From NCBI GenBank assembly GCA_001579985.1, contig LRSR01011482.1, positions 1 to 64,000 on the forward strand: a stretch of DNA of 64,000 bases, given 5' to 3'. Within the stretch, counting starts at the first letter, position 1, and every line of letters starts with the position of its first letter. The notes below the pieces were generated by a model. That model did no database searches. It worked only from the letters and a program-made list of their open reading frames with translations, and was not told the origin of the DNA. Source of the DNA: Hypsibius dujardini. Its lineage: Eukaryota > Tardigrada > Eutardigrada > Parachela > Hypsibiidae. The translations under genes were made by a program, and so were the position numbers. Positions 45,225 to 57,500 of the stretch are shown here, piece by piece.

Positions 45225-46213
45225 AGTAATATTGTGTGCAGGGGCTCACATTTCAGCGTCAATTCAATTTTCCAAAGAATTATATTGATAATAATAATAA
45301 AATGGCAGATTGATAGAATTGGATTTACACGGATGTTGCATTAAACTTCAACCACTACACTGTGATTGAAGATGTGTTTAACGAGCAGTCTCAGCTGGAA
45401 CGGAGTTTGTTTACCTTTTTCGTCTTGTACGTATGTGTGTATACACACTGCGTAGTATACTGTGCAGTGTTTGTGAGTGTGTGTGTGCATTGCACAGTGC
45501 CGGCGCAACGCACGCTGCGGCTCACACGCGCAGAGAGGCATCCGTTATCACCGTCGTCGGCAAACCTGACTTGGAGCCAGTTTCAGTGTGGGAGGACTGA
45601 AAACGTTATTCAGCTTTTTCAGCATTAGTGCAATATTATTATTATATATTTTTATTTATTATTATTATTATTATTGGTGGCGGTTTATAACAAAGTTGTT
45701 TCATTGGCGAATCTCCGAGAACCTTTTTTTGGCGAAATAGCAAAATTGAGAAAAACACTGGATGATTCTATTTTCCCTGGCCTTTCATTACAATGAAAAT
45801 TCTGATTTATCGAAATGCTATAAATTTGATCATTTTGAAGCTGTCCCCTCAAATTTAATTTGGAATCAATCGGCATCCACCAAATGTATTTTGGACGTAA
45901 GGAGGCGGAGCCATGGGGAGTTTTTTAAAATGGCCGAAAATTCCAGAATTGGCATTTAGCTCCGCGCCCTGATGTCTGAAACATATTACTGTTTGGCTGA
46001 TGCCAATCCATTTCAAATTACATTTCGGATGGAATAGTGCTAAAATAAGCATGTTTAATGCATTTCAATAATTCAGAATTTTTACAGTAAAAGGAAAATA
46101 AAGGACAATTGAATCTAGCAAACTTCCAGTAAGCTATGACATTGATTTTTGTAGAAACAGATGTCAATACAAAAAAATATTTTCGAACTGATTCTGAATT
46201 CGGCACTATAACA
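45225..46213. other. Intergenic: BTBD promoter side and a foldback
   Basis: Contains TG-rich repeats (45430-45500), an ATT run (45640-45680) and the family C foldback copy at about 45700-46145. Confidence 0.45.
45700..46145. mobile_element. Family C foldback element, copy 2
   Basis: Long inverted arms (left AAACACTGGATGATTCTATT and ATTTGGAATCAATCGGCATC; right mirrored, ending in TTTTTACAGTAAAAGG) around a centre with GGAGGCGGAGCC and TAGCTCCGCGCCC. Non-coding. Confidence 0.7.
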
Positions 46214-46333
46214 ATGCCTCAAATGCTCCAACGGACAGACAACTTTGTCGACAATGCAATTGCTTTTCTTGTCGGTGGTGCATACACATTCATGGTCGGG
46301 ATTATCCTGATTATCCCTGTCAATTTTGGTCAG
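46214..46333 (+). CDS. Candidate small membrane protein, exon 1
   Basis: An ATG opens 40 codons ending at a GTACGC donor in phase 0. The product has one long hydrophobic stretch (AIAFLVGGAYTFMVGIILII). Downstream, either an exon from 46442 (about 43 codons, Cys-rich) joins in phase, or the separate ORF at 46513 is its neighbour. Not recognised. Confidence 0.25.
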
Positions 46334-46512
46334 GTACGCGGCTGCAATTGAAGGTTTTTTATACTAACAATTGTAAGCACTAAAATGATCAAGTGGGGCG
46401 TCTAAGTAGGACTAGACTTTGGGGTTATTTTCCATTTTAAGCTTACCGAGACCTGCATGTACGATAAAAATTTAAGATATCAATTAGGTGAACCAGTCCC
46501 GCTAATAGGGCG

Positions 46513-46701
46513 ATGTTATTGCAAAAGGATAAAGTATGTGAGTGGCTGTCCGGTTGGCTCGAACTTGAGGTAGCGAAAATTGTCATGGCAATTGTGGCAG
46601 TGGGATACCTGGGTAAGCTGTACACCGATATGAATGCTGAGGATTTTCGAGCGCTTTCGCGGAAGATGGCTGATTCCTTCGCCCGAGAAGAATACTTCTA
46701 G
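46513..46701 (+). CDS. Candidate small membrane protein
   Basis: A 62-codon ATG frame with a hydrophobic segment (VAKIVMAIVAVGYLGKLY) and a charged C-terminus ending AREEYF. It resembles small mitochondrial or ER subunits in layout only. No family recognised, and no phase-compatible join to the ORF at 46214 was found. Confidence 0.25.
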   Translation: MLLQKDKVCEWLSGWLELEVAKIVMAIVAVGYLGKLYTDMNAEDFRALSRKMADSFAREEYF

Positions 46702-47002
46702 TTTTAGTTTTTTAATCAACTAGAAAAAACTAAAATCAAAACATTAGTCATTAAAAGTAATAGTTTTGTTTTGTTTTGTTTTGTTTTGTTAGTAACTTAA
46801 AAAATACTAAAACCAACAAATTAGCCACTAAAGGTTTTAGTTCAGTTTTTTAGATTAATATTGCCATCTCTAGATACGGTAATAGCTTGCTGGATCACAA
46901 CCGCCGAGCAGTGCAAACAACAGGAACAAAAAACGCTGAACATTAAGCCCATCTTATCTTTACAATTTTTTTTATTATATTAGTTTGGTCCCGCTTGTAA
47001 AT
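46702..47002. other. Intergenic
   Basis: AT-rich with a short GTTTT repeat (46765-46790). Nothing else seen. Confidence 0.5.
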
Positions 47003-50000
47003 TTAAAGAAGTATAAAAACTAAGCAGAATACAAGCACACGGATGATTGAAGGCCAATTCATGGGCGCAGGTGGTGCAGCCGATATCGCTGTAGTTTTAT
47101 TGCAGTGCTGAGCAGCGGTGGAGCGGTAGCAGGCCGCGTAATCGATGGCCACGGGGATGTAGTGTTGTTCATGCAGAGTGTGGAACAGATGGGCGAACGG
47201 TCCTTTTGCGTAGATGGCAACGTCTTCCCCGCCGTGGGTTTCATACTTTAGGGGCACTAAGGCGTCTTGCTGGAAGACATCGACATCTACCCAAGAACAG
47301 AGTGCTTGTTGTAAACATTCTCAAACCCGATTTGGCTGTCGCTCGGTGGATCTGGTAACACAGATGATTTGTTTATGTTCTGTTCTGTTTTGTTTTGTTT
47401 TGTGCTGCTCTGCTCTGTTCTGTTTTTTTAGTTCTGAGGATAATTATTTCTGAGAATGGTCTGAACACCGACCATTTTTGAATCCGTTCTTAAATTTATT
47501 TATCTACCATATACCAGTACCTGTGGCTAGGCCCGTTAAGTTTCGCCTGGATCCGTTGGCATTGTTCGCTGCGCTCGGACCGTTGGCGTACGACAAGGTC
47601 AAGAAGGGTAATCCATCACTTCCCATGTTCACACCTTGCCCTTTGAGAATTGATTCACCTCGACCGGGCCAGCCACCGATGCGGATCGTATGAGAATGGT
47701 CAGACGTCACTAAAACAGGAACAGTTAAAAAACGGAGCATATTGCGAAGGAACAAAACACAAGAACATGCTGAACCAAAACATATACCACGACTGATTAT
47801 TAAACAGAAAAGTGCCAATGCGTTCGTTATTGTTAGTGTTAAATTATAGTTTTCGGGGAAAAAATAACGCTCGAACGACTTCAAAGAACAAATCTAACAA
47901 CACAAAGAAGATATATGTACTGGTATCGAGAGTATAAATTAATTAAAATACGTTGAAGCTTTATACACTGTATGCCTAAATTGAAATTGGGATTTCTTAG
48001 CTGACACCTTTTAAATTTTTCTTTAAATATCTCAGCACCTCACGTCAGTAATTAATAAATTTTTAAAATATTAACTAATATAACTATCATGAGATTAAAA
48101 GCGTGGGTGTGATTTACAATGTAAATTCTGCATTCCCAAAACTCGCTACATGTATAACCTCACCTACGAATAATGTATCATTATCGGGCAGCATCTCCAA
48201 GGCCACTTCAACTGCCGCATCAAAAGCGACAGTGTCGTGAAACGCCAGTTTGGCATGATTATCATGATGCCCGTGGTCAATCCGTCCACCCTCAATCATC
48301 AAGAAGAACCCATCTTCATTCTTCTGCAGAATTTCAATGGCTTTCTTGGTCATTTCATGGATCGTCGGTTGCTTCGGAGTGTGGTTCGCCCTCAAGAGGT
48401 CGAACGAGAGGTGAGACGGTGCAAATAAACCTATTACAGGTACAGCTAGATACTGTACGCGGGTACAGCTCAGTTGAGACGATTGTCAAAGGGGGAGCCC
48501 AGAATGTCTCCGCTATATACTTTATTAATAGAGCTATAATTAAGATGATTTTCAAAATTAATTTCATCGGTCAGGATATGAAAGCTTTTTTGCCAGAATT
48601 TCAAAGTTGGGAAAACACTGGAAGATTCCATTCCCTGATATTGACTGTAAAAACTTCAGTTTTGAGAAATAGGTTAAATTTAAAGAGTTTTGACGCTGTC
48701 TTTCTTAAAATTCAGTTTGAAAATGGCATCAGCAGAATTGTTTTTGGACGTCATGGGGCGGAGCTACATGTCATTGTCGAAACCGACCGGAAACTTACGA
48801 GCGATATTCCTAGAATGACGCATAGCTCCGCTCCTGACATCCAAAAAGATTCGGTTAGTGCCAAACGAGTTGGAATTAATTTTTAGAGGGATAATTTCAA
48901 AATTTGTCAAATTAAATTATTCTGTAAAAATGAAGTATTTACGGTAAAGATCAGGGAAATGGAATTTTCCAGTGTTTTCCTAACTTTGAAATTCTGCCGA
49001 AAATTTGTTTTCATATCTTGACCGCTGAAATTAATTTTTAAATCATCATAATTATAGCTGTAATAAAAATATATAAAATATATAAAGTGGAGACATTCTG
49101 GGTTCCCTCTCTGAAATCTTTCCAAGTCAGAAGGAAGCGTAGCATGCCGATATGGCTGGCCGAAAAAAGGTTAGAAATATGTACCGAGCACGAAGTCTGT
49201 CTGGGATGCATTGAGAGCGTTGAGCTGAGCACCGGTCGAGATAGTACGTGACCGGTTCCCGTGTCCCGCCGCCATTTTCCGGATTCGCCACTCCTTTATG
49301 AGATTCCGACCATCCTGCCGTAATCCTATTGCCGCGTTTTGGCACACAAGTTAGTAGTGTACGAGCATAAAACGTTCTTTCGAGTCAGTTTGCTTTTAAA
49401 AAGAAACAATTGTTTTGCTCATTTTCGTGTTTGTTATTTGGCACCGCTCAGACTTGAGCATTATTCAAGTGTCGAATTCGAAATCACTCGAAATAATTTT
49501 TTTCATTTAGACCTATATGTGGGATGAACATAAAAACATATTTCGTCGGTAAAGTCAGGGTAAGTTTTTCTTGGCGAAAGTTCAAAGTCTGCAAAATACT
49601 GGAAGATACCATTTTTCCTGATTTTAAATGTAAAAGAAAAAATCACGCTTTTAAAAAATACATTAAATATTGCTTCGTAAACAGTTCTCTCGCAAATTTT
49701 GTTTGCAGTCAGTCAGTTGATTGGCATCAGCTGAATATTTTGCAGAGATCAGTTGGCGGAGCTAAAAGCCAAGTTTGGAAAGCTTCGCTGGAATTTGTCC
49801 GTTTTTCAAAACACCCCGAGCTCCGCCTCCTGACTTCCAGAAACTGTCTGGCTAATGCCAATCAACTCTAAACTGAATTCGAAATGGGAAAGTGATAAAA
49901 ATATGTTTAATATATTTCTAAAACTCGTCGTTCTGCAGTAAACATCAAGGAGAATGAAATCTTCCATTGTTCTTTCAGCTTTGAATATCACCAAAACAAA

Positions 50001-52856
50001 TTTTGCCCAACTTTGCGAAATATATTGAAAACAGGAATATGAATGACGAATATTTTTGCATGACGACATTGCATGAATGACATATATTTTTTGTCCAACT
50101 TTATCGATCTTTGAAACCGCAAAATGTAAACGAAGCCGATATTCCACGGAGAATATTGAACGTAAACTATTTTGGTGGTTCTCGTTTTCACTTTTTGACA
50201 ATGTGAAATTTTAAAAGTATTTCTGTACACAAGTGTTAGTTGAATCAATAGCTGTATTTAGAGCTAGTTGAAAAGTTCGACTGAAAACCTGACTGAATTA
50301 AATTTTTTGCGCAGCTGCGCGCTGATTAGTCGGCTGATTTCAGCCAGAAAAATAAGCTACTCTCGAGCAGTTTATTTGGATTTCGATCAGCTCGCAGGCC
50401 GACTGCTGATGTTTACATGCGGCTTCTGAGATAGCAAGACGTCATGTGAATTCAATCAACAATTAATCTACACAATAGTCAAAAATGAGGTTTTTATTTT
50501 GTGAACCCCCGGAGGTCCCCATCAAAAGTTTCATAATTTGTTGGTTTGCAATACGATCTGAACTCGATTCCGCACATTTTCGTTAATTATGGACATTGAA
50601 ACCAGTATAGGGGGGGGGGTTTCCACCGTAGCCCCTCAAAGTTGAGTAATTGTTTGTGGTGGACCCTGTAATTCGCGTAAGTAGTACCTGTTAGGTTTTT
50701 GGACCAACTGTCAGTTTCATTGGTCGGTAAGAAATGCAGCTCTCCACCGCCGAAGATCACCTACAATCCACAAAACGGACTTTTTACATATGCCATATTT
50801 ATTACTCACGACAGCAGTTTAAAGACCATCGAAAAATGCCATTTGTGTCGACTGACAACATGTTCACAATGTGTTTCTACGTCGTACACACAAACCCGAA
50901 TGTCTCGGCCGGGAAGGTCTTCCACCAGCTGCCGCGCAATATCCTTGCAGCCAGCTCGATCAGCATCGTCGCTCCCGTTGACGTACGTCTCCCAGTCACG
51001 GTCCGGTGTGTGGGCGTAGGTCCCCGCCGGGGTGGCGTGGGTGATGCGTGTGGTGGTGACTATGCCCGTGGCTTTTCCCGCTTTTTGTGCCCACTCTAGA
51101 ATTGATGTAATGTGGTTGCCTTGAGCGGAGGAGCAGTTTCCGTAGCGGGCGTTGCTGTTCAGACCGATGACACCCAGGGCCGCCTTTTGGCCAGAGAAAA
51201 AGGCGGTCGCAGAGCCGGCCGAATCGGGAACCTGGGCGTCATCGTTATAGGTCTGCATAAACCAAAAGAAGTTTCTAATTTAACTCAGCGGACAGAGACG
51301 CACTTACAAGGTATCAGTTACCCTAATATTAGTCTCAGATGGCGGCTAAACGTTTTTTTGAGAACCTCTTCTCTTAATTTGATTTTAGAAATTGATATTG
51401 GCTACCTGTGACAAGCCCCTGTTTAATTTGGAAAACTTTAAGAAGTTGCAATATCACTGAAATATTCCTGTCCCATTAAATAAACACCAATTTCACAATT
51501 CTTTTCTTTCATATTTTTTCATATCCACTGACTCAAAATGTAATTGGAAATAAATTGGCATTAGCAAAAAAAATGAGGGGGGAAGATATAGACACAAACG
51601 GAACGCGGGTATGACAGTCCACTAGCCGTGCATTAAAAAAAATTTAAAACTTTACTGAACATCAGCCGTAACTCCTCCCACGCGTTTTCAATATATTTCG
51701 GTTGATGCCAATCGATTCACAATGGGCACAACCTTTTTCTATGAATGCAACCTTTTTTGAAAACTATTTCAAATGATGTTTTTCAAAAAGTGAACAGAAC
51801 CATAACTAGCGGTTATTACATTTTGATCGAAAATACCCGATTGCAGTTTCATAAGAGAATTTTGAAAAGAGAAGAGAGAGATTAGCCAACTACTGTAATA
51901 AGCTTTCTAGTCGACTAAAACTTCTAGCCATTAGTCTTGAGTTTTAATCGAAATAAGTTAACTAACTTTTGGGTTTTTAACTTCGGTCCTTTAAACTGTT
52001 AGTGCAATAACGAAATTGTTACGTTAGTAACAAAAATATTTTCAATCAACTAAGAAAAATAAAGCAACACATTTGCTAAATGTGCCATCCATACTCGGCC
52101 AATCCGAATTAGTAAGTAATGGATAATGGATAATAACAGTAATGAGATGGGGTCTCGGAAAGAAGATTGTGTTCATAGAAAACGGTTGTGTCCAATCTTT
52201 GGCGAAAATGTTGTGACCTGTGACCATTAAATTTTTAAATAATTAGATTGAGCCATATTTCAATGAGACGCATCGATGCACGTAGTAGATGCGCCATGAA
52301 TACAGGTTCATTTGTATTTATGAAGCGTACTTTGCTGAGTCCGACGTGTGGGAACTTTTCAAACGTCAGCGACCCCTCTTCCCCGTTTCTGCCATTTATC
52401 TGTCCTTTATATATTCGAGCTCCTGTTGACGTGGCTATTCCCATGCCGTCGCCCAAGAAGAAGACGACATTTTTGGGTCGTTGAATAATCCGTTCCGTTT
52501 TCAAGGCCCGCTCCAGCTCAGCGTTCGCAATCTTTATCCATTCGTTTGGGGCTAAAAATTTTAAGAGTAATAGACACAGACATCAAGCAAATTGTCGTAC
52601 AAATAGAAACCAACGTTAATTTAACAATAACCTCCACAGAATATTTGCAGTCACAATTGAATTAACGCCACTAAGTTTAAATTGTAAATAATTGGCTACT
52701 ACTATTTGCGCCTTAAATTAGATAAATATCTGTTTTTTTCCAATACTGAAAAAGCATTACAGGTTCTTAACTACAGTATATCCACTTACATTCCGATTGG
52801 CAAGGATTAAAGAATAGTATAAAAAACAGAACGATTAGACTCAAATTTGCCTTCAT
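47003..52856 (-). CDS. GPI-type alkaline phosphatase, copy 1
   Basis: Eight exons: 52856-52790, 52551-52331, 51252-50896, 50760-50688, 49325-49185, 48430-48164, 47709-47521, 47286-47003; all phases agree and the product is 532 residues, the usual family length. A signal peptide (MKANLSLIVLFF...) is followed by the catalytic domain: FLGDGMG, the nucleophile motif VPDSAGSATA, THATPAGTYAHTPDRDW, MIEGGRIDHGHH, SDHSHT and ETHGGEDVA, which include the known Zn/Mg ligands. The end (MNWPSIIRVLVFCLVFILL) is a hydrophobic GPI-anchor signal. It should sit on the outer cell surface and remove phosphate from small esters. Introns 2, 4 and 5 carry family C foldback DNA. Tandem paralogue of the gene at 54555. 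Confidence 0.92.
48489..49114. mobile_element. Family C foldback element, copy 3 (best preserved)
   Basis: The clearest copy. From GCCCAGAATGTCTCC at the left to GGAGACATTCTGGG at the right the whole unit is one interrupted palindrome, arms about 280 bp, with GGTCAGGATATGAAA mirrored by TTTCATATCTTGACC. The centre reads GGGGCGGAGCTA ... TAGCTCCGCTCC. It lies in intron 5 of alkaline phosphatase copy 1. Confidence 0.85.
49535..50020. mobile_element. Family C foldback element, copy 4
   Basis: Arms with GGCGAAAGTTCAAAG ... TACTGGAAGATACCATT (left) and the mirrored AATGAAATCTTCCATTG (right); centre GGCGGAGCTA / GAGCTCCGCCTCC. In intron 4 of alkaline phosphatase copy 1. Confidence 0.75.
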
Positions 52857-54554
52857 GTTGAATGTGCGTACTCATAAAATGGATGAAAGGGAAGCTGGAA
52901 GCAATGTTGAGAAATTTGTCAGATCATTCTGGTGAAGCTTATGGGGACACGTACCTACCAACACATCCTCGTGTGAGGGTGTTACGAGATTTAACCGTGA
53001 GAAAAGGTCGTAAAAGAGCCGGTCGGTAAGCTGTGATAAAGTCAGAACTACCTGGAAGGAAGGAGCATTAAAAGGTGAAACACAGGAAATGTCAACAAAT
53101 CGATCGCTGGTATCGTTCTCGAAGACCGAATGATATCGAGTGACGGTCATGGTCAATGCAAATCAACGGAGACCCATTGTAGTACTACTATGAAGTGCAG
53201 TCTTCTGACTTTGTATACTGTACGATAGTACAACATAGACCTCCGAGAACCAAAACAGAGCCCCTGAGGATCAAGGGAACCGCTTTAAAACACAACAGCT
53301 TGCGATGTGAATGCACTACCGTATTCCCCCGATCTCAAGGGACAGTTAAGCCCCACCCCCTCCAGTCATCGGTTGACTGTTCAATCGGATTCACTGTGTC
53401 GTGATTGGTTGAAATTTAAGTGCAACTTGGCAGCGATTGATTGATTAAGCGGGATTCTCGACGCACACATTAGATTGATTGATTGATTGATTGTAGGTAA
53501 ACAATAGCAAACGGTGATGAACAGATAAAATCCGGGGTGGATCAAATTAACTGGTAGGGCAAAAAAGTGTCCCTTGAGATCGGGGGAATACGGTAGTAAA
53601 CTGTTCTGCGTGACGTAACAATACTAGGTTTGTGGGACAAATAAAGCATGCAATTGAGAGTCTCGACCACTTGGACTGATTTGGAACATTTTTTTCAGGT
53701 GGAACGCAGAAGCCTCCTCGTTTTTTTAAATAATAAAATATTTGTGATGATTTGGAAAACTTTTTTCATCCTATCTAGATAAAGAACTTTTTGGCGAAAT
53801 TTCAAACTTGCGAAACAATAGAAGATTCCGTGTTCCTTGATTTTCACTGTAAAAATGGCGAATTATGCAAAAAAATGCAATAAATATGATTACTGCAATA
53901 CTACCTCATCAAAAGTTTAATTTGGAATTGATTGACGTCAGGCAAAGATATTTTGACATCAGGGAGCGGAGCTATACGCCCAACTCGGACAAGCTTGGCT
54001 GGAATTTCTGCTCTTTTAAAAAACTGTTCATAGCCCCACCCCCTTACATTCGAATAATAATGGGTTTATACAATTGGTTCCAATTTAAATGCGGGATGGG
54101 ATGATGTCAAAATAATTATATTTAATGCATTTCGATAAATCTTCATTTTTTCCGTGGAGATCAAAGAAAACGGAATCTGTCAGTGCTTCCCAAATTTGGA
54201 ATTTCACCAGAAGAAGTCGTTTAATTTAATCACCGATGAAATGAAATTATACCAATATTTTATTATTTTTAAAAAATTAGCGGAGGTATTATGCGTTCCA
54301 CCTATGAAGAATATAAAATATAGTAGTATACCAATTTCGGAGCTGTCGTCGTATCTCAAACCTTCGATTCTATGTTCGCTACAGAAGTGTGCAAACAACC
54401 ACAAGAATTAAATAGAAATTGTATGCTTTCGTAAAGGATTAAATTCTGTAATAATATAACCACAGGTGAATATTCTGGATTCTTTGGACTTTATCCAGTG
54501 TCACAGTCAATGCCATTATACATGATACATGCCATTAATGGTATGTATCAAAAT
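52857..54554. other. Intergenic between the tandem phosphatases
   Basis: Promoter side of copy 1, a short GATT run near 53470, and a family C foldback at about 53770-54225. A 95-codon minus-strand frame (52872-53156) has no ATG context or domain. Confidence 0.5.
53770..54225. mobile_element. Family C foldback element, copy 5
   Basis: Left arm TTTTGGCGAAATTTCAAAC then GAAGATTCCG; right arm mirrored (CGGAATCTGTCAGTGCTTCC, AAATTTGGAATTTCACC). Centre GGGAGCGGAGCTATACGCC and ATAGCCCCACCCC. Confidence 0.75.
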
Positions 54555-57500
54555 TTATTTTAACATTGCCAAGCAAAAGCATGCAACGATTATTAATGTG
54601 GCGGCTGCCGAAAAGCTCGTCGCACGTGACGCAGCTGTCGTGGCTTCCCTGGTGTCGTTGCCGCTTGAAGTAGGGGCCGGACTTCGACCTAAAAAATTTC
54701 GAGTCAGAGCGGTAAACTTTTGCTTCAAATCGACCGCTCATTGCATTGCGATGCTGTGCTATAACTTCAATGGTCTAAATAAAGATAATAAAACTAATAA
54801 TACGATAATAATACTAATAATTATAATATTATGCTAAGAAATATCATTAATTTATTATTATTAATATTAATATTAATAATAAAAATAATATTATAAATAT
54901 TATAAATACTAACAATAGATCAAGACGTTTGAAACATTACTGTATTCCCATTTGAATTTCCATCTTTTATATTAGTACAATATTAATGTATTAGTACAAT
55001 ATTAGTGATGCTTTGAGGGATATATTTTACCGGTGTGGTCTCAATAATAACTTGCTGTCTTCCTCCATGAGGCCTTTTACATTTTCCGCCGCTTATCGGC
55101 GGGCGCCTTTTGGCGAAATTTATGGAAATCACTCGATAATAAAATAGGCTGCAAAGGGGGGGGGTGAGAAATGTGAAAGAGGGTGAAAGGGGGTGAGTGT
55201 ATCTGTTTCCTTTAATACATTTGAAAAGTTAGATTCTAACAGCGCTGAAGCAAATGCGTCCACTCACAGTGGTCTGGGGTGTTGGAACGGTAGCAAGCCG
55301 CGTAGTCCATGGCCACGGCAATGTAGTGCTGCTCATGTAAAGTGTGAAAGAGATGGGCGAAGGGTCCCTTGGCGTAGATGGCCACGTCTTCACCGCCGTG
55401 CGTCTCCACTGACAACGGCACTAAGGCCTCCTGGAGAAACTCATTCTCTTCTGCACAAAAGAAGCACACGGTACTATGAAACACTTGATTCACTCTGTTC
55501 CCCATCCACTCGAAATCCACCAAGCTGACCTGTCTTGCTGTCAGTGAGGTCTCGCCGGGATCCGCTTTGCGAAGCACCTGGTCCGTTGGCGTAAGACAAC
55601 GTAAGGTACGGCAGCCCGTCTTTGGCTCGTACGCCTTCTGGTCCCTTCAAAATGCCATTCCCTCTCGAGGGGTAGCCTCCCATGCCGATTGTATGCGAGT
55701 GGTCAGCCGTTACTGCAAAAACACATAAACAGCAGATTAATTTAAAAGTTAAAGATGATATCCTAATATACATTACGATAATTTTTTTAAGATAATTAAC
55801 CATAACCTTACCTACGAAGAGAGTGTCATCAGCCGGTAGCATTGCCACAGCTGCCTCAATCGCCGCATCAAAAGCAACGGTATCATGTAAAGCTAATCTG
55901 GCTTGACCGGCGTGATGGGCGTGGTCAATTTTGCCACCCTCCACTAACAGAAAAAACCCATTGGGATCTTTCTGCAAAATGTCAATAGCCTTTGTGGTCA
56001 TTTCCTTGAGCGTCGGTTGTTTGGGACCGTCGCGTTCCCGGAGGAGATCGTAGGCGAGATGGGACGGACCGAACAACCCTACACATAGAAAAATGTTAGC
56101 AAAGTCGAAGTCCTTTAGTTTTGCTTTAATTTAGTGTTGTCTAAATCAGAGTTGCTGACTTAAGTACATTAAATATCAGCACATGACTAAAGCATGACAT
56201 TACTGTAAATGGAAAATTATTTAAATAAGGATAAAATAACGAAAAGGATGTTTTCCGGTACATTTATCAAATTTGATCTAAATTACTATTGATTTAAAAT
56301 TGCGTTTTAGTTTATAATTTAAATTAAATTACAAATCAACATGAGTTCAATGAATCGATCATTAAATTTAAAATCAGCAGCCTATATTAGCGCGTTTTAA
56401 ATCCCAAATTAAAGTAATCTAAGCAGCACTATTTTAATTGCCAGAAAAAAAATTAGACTAACCAAGAACGAAATCGGTGTTAGAAACGTCCAGTCCCTTC
56501 AGCTGATCCACGTCAGAGATGATTTTCGAGCGACTTCCTTGACCGGCGGCCTCCTTCTTGGCCTCCCACACTCGCAGGAGATTTCGTCCGTCTTTCCGGG
56601 CTCCTAAAAAACGTGAACCTCCCATAATAAATTAAGGAGTCCTTAACCTACAAAAGTCAATGTTGAGGTATCTTCCAAAACTAATAACACACCGCGTGAT
56701 CCAAAGGCAGGATCAGTTTCGTTATTCGGTACAAATCCTTGTCGGCCACCTCCGAAGATAACCTTGACGGATGAAGGCAGAGTTGGGTTAATAAAGATAC
56801 AAGGCTTCGCTCTACAGTCAAGATTGAAACAGGGTCCAACGTAAAGACCCTGCCGGTGAAATCCTGAGTGGATCTATTTTATTAGTTGTGCACCCGGGGA
56901 GGGGGGTAATCCTTAAGAACAAAATTGGGATGTTCGCCTTTAATTGAGTTTATTAACTGTAAGATAGTTTCTTGACAATTTCAATTTGGTTTTAAACTTG
57001 CAGCTAAATTTATCCGTATATTCAGGGCCCAGTCTCTCACGTCCCTGCCTCCTCTTATGCCTGATTAATTGTAACCCGACAAAACGGAGAAAATCAAAAG
57101 GGTTCCAGCGCCTTTGATACTAATTGGGGTTTGCCTCTTTCCCATTTCAGTCTTGCGTTTGATTCCCCTTATCTTTTTCAACTACAAGAGTCTCTTGCAA
57201 GCATTGTTCCAGATATAATCAGCTTCGTGCAGAAAAAATTGGCAAATTCCATTCCCCTGATTTGATGGATGGAGCCAAATGTCGGACTGAAATTATTGAA
57301 AATATTCTCCTTTTGTCAGAGAAAACTTCTAAGTTCTTGAAAACAAGGGCCTAAGAACGTAATATTATAAAATTAAGCCATGTCTGACACCGATAGCTGC
57401 CAAACTGAAATAATTGTGCACTTCATTTTAAAACAGAACCTATATCCAGAATTTGACAAATTTGATTAGTTGATTTCATGTCTCCGTTGATTTTTTGTGC

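Noticed and set aside
48173-48886. 237-codon plus-strand frame
   Set aside because: Runs from the antisense of an alkaline phosphatase exon into a foldback element; no coher­ent protein.
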